From Cyanobacteria bacterium UBA6446 (GTDB lineage: Bacteria; Cyanobacteriota; Vampirovibrionia; Gastranaerophilales; Gastranaerophilaceae), in the NCBI GenBank assembly GCA_002438405.1, contig DJOE01000023.1, positions 184,167 to 229,996 on the forward strand: 45,830 bases of DNA, written 5' to 3'. Shown here in pieces: positions 1 through 6,618 of this stretch. Each line of letters opens with the position of its first letter. Position 1 is the first letter of the stretch. The notes under the pieces were generated by a model that saw only the letters and a list, made by a program, of their open reading frames with translations, searched no databases and was not told the DNA's origin. A program made the position numbers and the translations under genes.

Positions 1-80
1 AGATTCTTCGCTTCCACGCACTAGCATTAAACGGCGACGGCTTACGCCTTTATCCTTGAGCTCGTGCTGCTCAGAATGAC
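1..80. repeat. dispersed intergenic repeat, partial
   Basis: Read on the minus strand, this segment starts with GTCATTCTGAGC and ends with GAAGCGAAGAATCT. The same two blocks occur fused on the plus strand at 39328-39351. It has higher GC than its surroundings and no ORF. The rest of the gap up to 217 shows no gene or recognisable signal. Confidence 0.5.
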
Positions 81-217
81 CATTGTTATAACCGAGTAAA
101 ATGTTTGATTTGATTTTTTATCAAATATACGGTTAATTTTATTTTTTAAATCATTGTAAACCCTTATTACGAGGCTATTATTGGTTGCCCCCTCCGAAAG
201 TCGCTCTATGAATAATT

Positions 218-247
218 AAGACTCCTTACTTATAAGTAAGGAGTCTT
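218..247 (-). terminator. perfect 15-bp inverted repeat, probable terminator of the pfl genes
   Basis: The arms 218-232 and 233-247 are exact reverse complements (AAGACTCCTTACTTA and its complement). The structure lies 45 nt beyond the stop of the glycyl-radical gene. The T-rich tail on the minus strand is weak (AATTATT), so it could also work as an mRNA-stabilising hairpin. Confidence 0.6.
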
Positions 248-292
248 AAAATAAAATGTAACGACTTATAGCCTATCCACTTATAGACTTTT

Positions 293-529
293 TTATATTG
301 ATTTGTGAAAAGTTCTAGAAATTACATCATCTTGTTGCTCTTTTGTGAGTTTGATGAAGTTAACTGCATAACCAGAAACTCTCACAGTTAATTGCGGATA
401 TTTTTCTGGGTGAGCTTGAGCATCTAGTAATGTTTCTCTATTGAAGACATTTACGTTCAAATGATGTCCGCCCTTTTCTACGTATCCGTCAAGTAAATTT
501 ATTAAATTTTCCTCTTGCATTGTTGTCAT
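293..529 (-). CDS. free-standing glycyl-radical domain of pyruvate formate-lyase
   Basis: This 78-residue protein corresponds to the C-terminal glycyl-radical domain of PFL and to the stand-alone GrcA/YfiD protein. It contains HHLNVNVFNRETLLDA, then PEKYPQLTVRVSGYAVNF with the radical glycine at G53, and ends RTFHKSI. It follows the 692-residue PFL body by 44 nt and has its own ribosome-binding site (AAAGGAAAA) before the ATG, so it is a separate translation unit and not the product of a frameshift. Together the two proteins sum to 770 residues, about the length of an ordinary one-piece PFL. Known for the family: PflA abstracts a hydrogen from this glycine to form the radical. Inferred: it docks onto the neighbouring body to rebuild the enzyme. 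Confidence 0.9.
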   Translation of the reverse strand: MTTMQEENLINLLDGYVEKGGHHLNVNVFNRETLLDAQAHPEKYPQLTVRVSGYAVNFIKLTKEQQDDVISRTFHKSI

Positions 530-573
530 AATTTATTTTCCTTTATTTTATATTTTGTACTTATTTTTATTAT

Positions 574-2652
574 TTAGATATTTGTTTCACAGCAACCGGC
601 ATCAAGTTGAATACTCAAGTCACCCATAAATAATTCGTCCTTTCCTAAGGCGTTAGGAATAATTGAGAATGTATTTGAAATTCCATCTTGGGCATCATTG
701 AATGGAAGTTTTGCAACTGATGCAAGAGATGCAACTGCGCCATTTGAATCTCTTCCGTGCATTGGGTTTGCTCCAGGAGCTAGAGGAACACCTGCTTTTC
801 TACCATCTGGAGTATTACCTGTTTTCTTACCATAAACGACATTTGATGTGATTGTTAGAATTGACATTGTTGGAATAGAGTTTCTATATGTGTAGTGCTT
901 TCTGATTTTTGACATAAAGTTTTTAACTAAATCAACTGCAATTTGGTCAACTCTATCATCGTTGTTTCCGTATTTTGGATAATCACCCTCAACTTCATAA
1001 TCAACTACAATTCCGTTTTCATCTCTAATTGCTTTAACTTTTGCATATTTAATAGCTGAAAGAGAATCTGCAACAACAGACAAACCTGCAATACCTGTAG
1101 CAAAATAACGTTTTACATCTCTATCGTGAAGTGCCATTTGAGCTTTTTCATAACAATATTTGTCGTGCATGTAATGAATTACGTTCAATGTATTTACATA
1201 CAATCCTGCAAGCCATTCCATCATATCATTGTATTTATCCATAACTTCATCATAATCAAGATATTCAGATGTTACAGGGCGATATTTAGGTCCAACTTGA
1301 ATTTTTAATCTTTCATCAATACCGCCATTGATTGCGTAAAGCAAACATTTTGCAAGGTTTGCTCTTGCTCCAAAGAATTGCATTTCTTTGCCTACAACCA
1401 TTGAAGATACACAACAAGCAATTGCATAATCATCACCATGAGTAACTCTCATCATATCATCATTTTCGTATTGAATTGATGAAGTTTTGATTGAAATATG
1501 AGCACAGTATTGTTTGAAGTTGTGCGGAAGTCTTGTTGACCAAAGAACTGTTAAGTTAGGTTCAGGTGCTGTTCCTAGGTTTTCCAATGTGTGAAGATAT
1601 CGGAAAGAGTTTTTAGTAACCAAAGTTCTACCGTCAATTCCCATTCCTCCGATTGATTCTGTAACCCAAGTAGGGTCACCTGAGAATAATTCGTTGTATT
1701 CAGGGGTTCTTGCGAATTTCACAAGTCTTAATTTCATAATAAAGTGATCAATTAATTCTTGAGCTTCCGCTTCTGTTAAAATACCCTCTTTCAAATCTCT
1801 TTCAATATAAATATCTAAGAATGTTGAAGTTCTACCGATACTCATAGCTGCACCGTTTTGTTCTTTTACGGCGGACAAGTAACCAAAATATAACCATTGA
1901 ACAGCTTCTTTAGCATTTCTTGCCGGTTGAGAAATATCAAAACCGTAAATTTTACCTAATTCAATCATTTCTTTAAGAGCTTTAATTTGATCGGCAATTT
2001 CTTCTCTTAATTGAATTCTGTCAGGTGTCATTTCACCCTCTAGAGATTTGAATTGTTCTTGCTTATCTTCAATAAGTCTATTGATACCATAAAGAGCTAC
2101 ACGTCTGTAATCCCCAATAATTCTACCTCTGCCATAAGCATCAGGAAGTCCGGTAATAATTGCAGAGTGTCTTGCAGCTTTCATTTCTGGAGTGTAAACA
2201 TCAAAAACACCTTGGTTGTGAGTTTTTCTGTATTTTGTAAAAATTTCAGAAACCTCCGAATCAACTTCATAGCCATAAGATTTGCAAGCACCCTCAGCCA
2301 TTCTAATTCCGCCAAAAGGTTGCATAGAACGCTTTAGAGGCTTATCTGTTTGTAAACCTACAATTGTTTCTAAATTTTTATCAATATAACCTGCACCATG
2401 TGATGTAATCGTAGATACTACCTTTGTATCCATATCAAGTACACCGCCATTATCTCTTTCTTTTTTTAGTAAATCACAGCACTCTTGCCATAATTTTGTT
2501 GTTGCTTCTGTCGGAGCAGCTAAAAAACTTGAATCACCCTCATAAGGTGTGTAGTTTCTTTGAATGAAATCACGGACATTAATTTCTGATTGCCATTTAC
2601 CAGAATTAAATTCAGTCGTTGGATAAGTTTTCTTATCTAAAGTAAGCCCCAT
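574..2652 (-). CDS. pflB: pyruvate formate-lyase, catalytic body lacking the glycyl-radical domain
   Basis: The protein is a 692-residue formate C-acetyltransferase, converting pyruvate and CoA to formate and acetyl-CoA in anaerobic fermentation. The PFL body is complete: GxWQxxINVRDFIQRNYTPYEG near the N-terminus, the adjacent active-site cysteines C413-C414 in AIACCVSSM, and TSNVVYGKKTGNTPDGRKAG near residue 640. After the usual SIIPNALGKDE, where other PFLs continue into the radical domain, it ends with a short tail finishing DAGCCETNI. The glycine-radical segment is encoded by the next gene downstream. A strong AGGAGG lies 8-13 nt before the ATG. The activase gene is on the opposite strand at 5705. 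The Cys-Cys of the tail is unusual and its role unknown. Confidence 0.93.
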   Translation of the reverse strand: MGLTLDKKTYPTTEFNSGKWQSEINVRDFIQRNYTPYEGDSSFLAAPTEATTKLWQECCDLLKKERDNGGVLDMDTKVVSTITSHGAGYIDKNLETIVGLQTDKPLKRSMQPFGGIRMAEGACKSYGYEVDSEVSEIFTKYRKTHNQGVFDVYTPEMKAARHSAIITGLPDAYGRGRIIGDYRRVALYGINRLIEDKQEQFKSLEGEMTPDRIQLREEIADQIKALKEMIELGKIYGFDISQPARNAKEAVQWLYFGYLSAVKEQNGAAMSIGRTSTFLDIYIERDLKEGILTEAEAQELIDHFIMKLRLVKFARTPEYNELFSGDPTWVTESIGGMGIDGRTLVTKNSFRYLHTLENLGTAPEPNLTVLWSTRLPHNFKQYCAHISIKTSSIQYENDDMMRVTHGDDYAIACCVSSMVVGKEMQFFGARANLAKCLLYAINGGIDERLKIQVGPKYRPVTSEYLDYDEVMDKYNDMMEWLAGLYVNTLNVIHYMHDKYCYEKAQMALHDRDVKRYFATGIAGLSVVADSLSAIKYAKVKAIRDENGIVVDYEVEGDYPKYGNNDDRVDQIAVDLVKNFMSKIRKHYTYRNSIPTMSILTITSNVVYGKKTGNTPDGRKAGVPLAPGANPMHGRDSNGAVASLASVAKLPFNDAQDGISNTFSIIPNALGKDELFMGDLSIQLDAGCCETNI

Positions 2653-2794
2653 TATTTTTCCCTCCTAATTTTGTAAACCATTAAAACAATATATTACCAA
2701 CAATATACTATAATTAAATTAAAAAATACAGAATTTAAAAATAGTTGTATTCTTTTGTTACAATTTGTTTTTTATTTTTCTATACATTGTGCCG

Positions 2795-2803
2795 TGCTAT
2801 AAT
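2795..2803 (+). promoter_or_regulatory. extended -10 promoter, leaderless start
   Basis: TGCTATAAT, an extended -10 box, ends 6 nt before the ATG at 2810. No Shine-Dalgarno sequence is present. The predicted transcription start coincides with the A of the start codon. Confidence 0.6.
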
Positions 2804-2809
2804 TATTTT

Positions 2810-3634
2810 ATGAAAAATTGGAGAAAAATTTTAGGTTATTTTTGCTTGATTTTAATTGCAATTAGTATGCTATACCCGTTTTTTGCAATGTTAAATCTTT
2901 CTTTAGTTCCTAATGGTGAAATTTTTAACCAAGGAGGAAAATTAATTTATTCTCCAATTACAATAAAAAATTATGTAAATGTTTTTCAAAAAATTCCATT
3001 GTGGCAATATTTTATAAACAGTTTATTTGTTGCACTTGTTACAACTATTGGACAAGTTATAATTTCAGCACTTGCAGGATATGCTTTTGCAAGAATGAAA
3101 TTCAAATTCCGAGATACATTATTTTTAATTATTTTAATAACGATGCTTATTCCTCCACAAGTTAATATTATTCCCTTATTTTTCTTAATGCGACAATTCC
3201 ATTGGATAAATACATACCAAGCTTTGATTTTGCCTGCATTATTTGGCGGTTTTGGAATATTTATGATGCGTCAGTATTTTTTAGGACTCCCAAAAGATTT
3301 GGAAGAATCTGCGAAAATTGATGGGTGTAATATTTTTACTACATTTTTTAAAATAGCTCTACCTCTTGCTATTCCTGCGGTTGCAACTCTTTCTATATTT
3401 ACTTTTGTAACCAGTTGGAATAGTTTTATGTGGCCGTTGATTGTCACAAATAGTGAATCAATGAGAACTTTACCTGTCGGATTAGCAATTTTTAAAGGTA
3501 GTTTTAGAGAAATCACCTTGTGGGGCGATTTATTGGCATGCTCTGTTATTTGCACAATTCCTGTAGTTGGAGTATTCCTTTTAGGTAAAAAATATTTTAT
3601 AAATGATATATTACAAGGCGGAGTTAAGGAATAA
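2810..3634 (+). CDS. ABC sugar transporter permease, MalG/UgpE type
   Basis: This 274-residue inner-membrane protein has about six transmembrane segments and the EAA loop of binding-protein-dependent permeases (EESAKIDGCNIFTTFFKIALPL, about residues 180-200), which contacts the ATPase. Overall it fits the carbohydrate family of MalG, UgpE and AraQ. The open frame extends upstream to 2765, but the ATG at 2810 has a well-placed promoter and fits a normal N-terminus (MKNWRKILGY). No partner permease, binding protein or ATPase gene is nearby, so it must work with components encoded elsewhere or be orphaned. The next gene starts 2 nt after its stop codon. Confidence 0.88.
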   Translation: MKNWRKILGYFCLILIAISMLYPFFAMLNLSLVPNGEIFNQGGKLIYSPITIKNYVNVFQKIPLWQYFINSLFVALVTTIGQVIISALAGYAFARMKFKFRDTLFLIILITMLIPPQVNIIPLFFLMRQFHWINTYQALILPALFGGFGIFMMRQYFLGLPKDLEESAKIDGCNIFTTFFKIALPLAIPAVATLSIFTFVTSWNSFMWPLIVTNSESMRTLPVGLAIFKGSFREITLWGDLLACSVICTIPVVGVFLLGKKYFINDILQGGVKE

Positions 3635-3636
3635 AG

Positions 3637-4101
3637 ATGTTTAATTGTTTGTTAATACTAGCTATTATTTTTGTTTTTATTATTGTAAATTTGAATTTTA
3701 AATCAATAAAAATGCTTTTGAAAAAATCTGATACTAGGAATATTCAAATAAATACAAACGAACGATATGTGCAAATAGAAAATACTCGTTATAGATTTTC
3801 TGATATCAATTCTATTTCTGTTTCAAAAGATAAGGAACAACCATCAAAAACTGAAAGATATTTTACTCGCTATTCGCATAATCATTATTTTGCAGAGATG
3901 TCCTTTAATTTAAATAATGGTGATTGTATAAAATATAAAGTGGTATCAAAAGGTCAAATATATAAAATTCTTAAAACAATGCAACCTTATGTCAAATTGA
4001 ATGATAAACCGGAATCTTTTAAAATTCCATTTTGTGATGGTCCAACTTTATTTGGGTTAATTTGTTTCATTTTATATCTTATATATAAATTTCTTCATTA
4101 G
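3637..4101 (+). CDS. small membrane protein of unknown function
   Basis: The protein has 154 residues, with one hydrophobic segment at each end (about residues 3-20 and 133-152) and a polar middle part rich in beta-type sequence. I do not recognise the family. Its ATG is 2 nt after the permease stop and the permease 3' end supplies the AAGGA, so it is almost certainly co-translated with the permease. The topology suggests a domain held between two membrane anchors, as in small PH-like membrane proteins, but this is only a guess from shape. Confidence 0.7.
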   Translation: MFNCLLILAIIFVFIIVNLNFKSIKMLLKKSDTRNIQINTNERYVQIENTRYRFSDINSISVSKDKEQPSKTERYFTRYSHNHYFAEMSFNLNNGDCIKYKVVSKGQIYKILKTMQPYVKLNDKPESFKIPFCDGPTLFGLICFILYLIYKFLH

Positions 4102-4107
4102 AACTAT

Positions 4108-4833
4108 TTAATAATCTTCCGGAATTTCTAGAGAGGCTTTGTCATACCAACGTGGTTGTTCTGGCTTTAGAGGTTTTGAAAAGAGTTGAATATATTCAGG
4201 ATAGTCAATTCTATCTTCTGCAATAAGGTCAATAACTTTTTTTTGATTTTTATCTGTAGGATTTAGTTCTGAAAATCCATTTTTTGTATAAAATCCTGCA
4301 GCTTTCTTTTCTCCTGTTAAAAATGCATCAGTAAAATTTGATTTTTCATTTGCTTTTAGAGTTTTATTTAACATAATCTTACCTAGTTTAAAGCCTCGGA
4401 ATGGATTATTAACACAAATAGAATCAATATATAGAGTATATTTGTTACTGCTATCCGTTAGATTATACCCAAAAGACAGACATGCTCCTTGAATTTTATT
4501 ATGTTTATCTTTTGCTAGTAACAAGGTCATATTTCCATCATCATTTTTGAAAATTGATTTTATGTCATTTGCAAAAGTTTTAATCATTGAATTTTTAATA
4601 TGTTTTTTAGACTTGTCATTATAAATTAGCCAACAAGGGTCGTCAGTATTAGATGCAAAATTCTTGCTAAAAAATCGTGATAACTTTTCTGCAAAGCCCC
4701 TTTGTGTGTATTCGTTTTTTGTTGCTTCTGAGAGCATAAGTTTACCCCATTTTGTTTTGATTGTTAATGGTTTTATTGGGTTTAATCTTGATGTAAATTG
4801 GGGGGATTTTTGATGACAACTTTGAATATTCAT
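4108..4833 (-). CDS. GNAT-family N-acetyltransferase-like protein
   Basis: The C-terminal half shows the GNAT pattern: a central strand YIDSICVNNPFRG, the acetyl-CoA pyrophosphate loop as RGFKLGKIM, and a late AAGFYTKNGF segment typical of motif B. Known for the fold: transfer of an acetyl group from acetyl-CoA to an amine. The substrate cannot be read from the sequence. The open frame continues upstream to TTG 4893 and ATG 4890, adding a short hydrophobic stretch. I prefer the ATG at 4833 because the residues before it look non-coding, but no start has a convincing ribosome-binding site. It lies tail to tail with the gene ending at 4101. Confidence 0.65.
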   Translation of the reverse strand: MNIQSCHQKSPQFTSRLNPIKPLTIKTKWGKLMLSEATKNEYTQRGFAEKLSRFFSKNFASNTDDPCWLIYNDKSKKHIKNSMIKTFANDIKSIFKNDDGNMTLLLAKDKHNKIQGACLSFGYNLTDSSNKYTLYIDSICVNNPFRGFKLGKIMLNKTLKANEKSNFTDAFLTGEKKAAGFYTKNGFSELNPTDKNQKKVIDLIAEDRIDYPEYIQLFSKPLKPEQPRWYDKASLEIPEDY

Positions 4834-4932
4834 AGAAAATATAAATCTTCTAAAAAAATAATTTGCTATTAGAGAAAAGAGCAATTTCATCAAAAAAAAT
4901 GTTTTTATATAAATACAAAAGGGAAAAGGATT

Positions 4933-5682
4933 TTGGATAAAAACAATTTAGTTGGAGCAGCTCAACTTGCAGGTGGCACGTATATTGGCTATCAAGGTAT
5001 AAAACATGGACTACCTCGAGCACTTGGACTTAGAATTGAATATCATACAACAAGTAAATCAAATGCAGATTTAATCAAAAAATCTGGGAACTTTTTAGAC
5101 CCAAAATTTGGCGGGAAAAATGGATTTGCTCAAAAAGGTGCAAATTTTAGCTTTATGTTAAATGGTTGTAAAAGCAAGTCCGAGAATTATGTCCATATTA
5201 CCGGTCTACATAAAGATTCAAAATTCAACAGTATTGTAAAGAATAAAAAATGGTTAACTCCACCTCTGCGGACAATTTACAGAAAGACTCAAAACGTTAT
5301 GTACCGCACACTTGAATTGTTGAATGCAGAAAACTGTGTTGTACCAACAAACATAAAAGAAAGCTTAAAAAACATTTGTAAAATATCAAAAAATATTTTC
5401 TTCCCAAGCAAGTCTAAAAAATTCTGCATCGCAGGTACAGACTCATACTTCTATAAAAATTTTGTTCCAGATAGTGATGATATTGCACTAAAATCTACAA
5501 ATAAAGTAAAAGTTTACAACAACAGATTTAGTGCAACAATTGCAGGATTAAAAGAATTCGGATTAAAAGGGATAAAAGAAAATAAAGGAAGAGTTGCCTT
5601 TGGTATAGGTCTTCTTGCACTTGGAACTTATGGAGCAATCTCACTAATTCAAAAAGGAGTTAATAACATTTGCAAAAGTTAG
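4933..5682 (+). CDS. uncharacterised protein with weak ADP-ribosyltransferase-like N-terminal motif
   Basis: This 249-residue protein starts at a TTG; no in-frame ATG occurs until about residue 74, and an AAAAGGA lies just upstream with an unusually short gap. Residues 35-60 read EYHTTSKSNADLIKKSG followed by FLDPKFGG, which resembles the opening motif of ADP-ribosyltransferase-fold proteins (Y-H-x-T/S with a following helix and glycine). The middle is Lys-rich, and the C-terminus has one probable membrane helix (about residues 222-240). The function is unknown and the ART resemblance is weak. It stands directly before pflA, whose -35 box overlaps its last codons. Confidence 0.6.
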   Translation: MDKNNLVGAAQLAGGTYIGYQGIKHGLPRALGLRIEYHTTSKSNADLIKKSGNFLDPKFGGKNGFAQKGANFSFMLNGCKSKSENYVHITGLHKDSKFNSIVKNKKWLTPPLRTIYRKTQNVMYRTLELLNAENCVVPTNIKESLKNICKISKNIFFPSKSKKFCIAGTDSYFYKNFVPDSDDIALKSTNKVKVYNNRFSATIAGLKEFGLKGIKENKGRVAFGIGLLALGTYGAISLIQKGVNNICKS

Positions 5683-5698
5683 CATGATTATATAAAAT
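5670..5698 (+). promoter_or_regulatory. pflA promoter, leaderless start
   Basis: TTGCAA (5670-5675), a 17-nt spacer, TAAAAT (5693-5698), then exactly 6 nt to the ATG at 5705. No Shine-Dalgarno sequence is present. Confidence 0.65.
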
Positions 5699-5704
5699 AT
5701 AATT

Positions 5705-6457
5705 ATGGATAAGGCTCTTTATGGAAATATTCACTCAATAGAAAGCTGTGGAACAGTTGATGGTCCTGGGATTCGTTTTGTAGTTTTTATGCAAGGTTGT
5801 CCTTTAAGGTGTAAATATTGCCACAATCCAGATAGTTGGTCTGCGGGAACAAATAAAAAGATGACCGTTAGCGAAATACTTGAAAAATATGACGGAGTTA
5901 AAGAATTTGTCAAAAGTGGCGGAATAACCGTAACAGGAGGAGAGCCACTTCTTCAAATTGAATTTGTCACAGAATTATTTAAACAGGCTAGAGAAAAAAA
6001 TATTCACACGGCCCTTGATACTTCCGGTATTCTTTTCAACCCTGATAATACAAACAAAATTGATGAACTTTTAAAATATACAAATTTGGTTTTGCTTGAT
6101 ATAAAACACATTAATGATGAAGAACATAAAAAACTTACCGGAATGTCTAACAAAAACATTTTAAAATTCGCAAAATATTTATCAGACAAACAAATTCCGG
6201 TATGGATAAGACATGTTGTTGTTAAAGGTATAACTTATAATAAAAAATATCTTGAACAACTAGGAGAATTTTTAGCTCAATTAAATAATATAAAAGCTCT
6301 TGATGTCTTACCTTATCATGATATGGCTATCCCAAAATATGAAAACCTCGGCATAGATTACCCGCTAAAAGAAACAGAACCGACAACAAAAGAAGAAGCT
6401 CTAAAAGCCAGAAATATTATTTTTGAAAACTATAAAAAATATAAAGCAATAAACTAA
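5705..6457 (+). CDS. pflA: pyruvate formate-lyase activating enzyme (radical SAM)
   Basis: The protein has 250 residues. It installs the glycyl radical on PFL using S-adenosylmethionine and a [4Fe-4S] cluster. The cluster ligands C32, C36 and C39 form the canonical CxxxCxxC (GCPLRCKYCHNPD). Upstream is the family start SIESCGTVDGPGIRFVVFMQG, and further on the TGGEPLLQ glycine-rich SAM site. Length and motifs match genuine PflA and not the longer activases with extra ferredoxin domains. It is about 3 kb from, and opposite in orientation to, the split pfl genes, so the two are transcribed separately. The start codon has no ribosome-binding site but is perfectly placed for a leaderless transcript. 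Confidence 0.92.
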   Translation: MDKALYGNIHSIESCGTVDGPGIRFVVFMQGCPLRCKYCHNPDSWSAGTNKKMTVSEILEKYDGVKEFVKSGGITVTGGEPLLQIEFVTELFKQAREKNIHTALDTSGILFNPDNTNKIDELLKYTNLVLLDIKHINDEEHKKLTGMSNKNILKFAKYLSDKQIPVWIRHVVVKGITYNKKYLEQLGEFLAQLNNIKALDVLPYHDMAIPKYENLGIDYPLKETEPTTKEEALKARNIIFENYKKYKAIN

Positions 6458-6542
6458 TGTTCAAAATATTTCCAAATAAAAACTGGTATTATTTCTACAA
6501 AAACTTAAAAATAATTAAATAAAAGTTAAGAGAATGTAACTT

Positions 6543-6589
6543 TTGCAAAAACTACGTTAAGATAATAATATGGAATGAAAAAGATTCCA
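6543..6589 (+). promoter_or_regulatory. clpB promoter with overlapping palindrome
   Basis: TTGCAA (6543-6548), a 17-nt spacer and TAATAT (6566-6571) form a promoter. A perfect inverted repeat TGGAAT-N7-ATTCCA (6571-6589) starts at the end of the -10 box and covers the expected transcription start near 6578. This is the position of a repressor operator. It is not the CIRCE sequence of HrcA. Confidence 0.55.
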
Positions 6590-6618
6590 AATTTATCTTG
6601 AATGGAGTTGGTGTATAA

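Noticed and set aside
530..573. Frameshift or stop mutation splitting one pfl gene
   Set aside because: The downstream part has its own ribosome-binding site and ATG, a 44-nt spacer separates it, and the upstream protein has a distinct tail.
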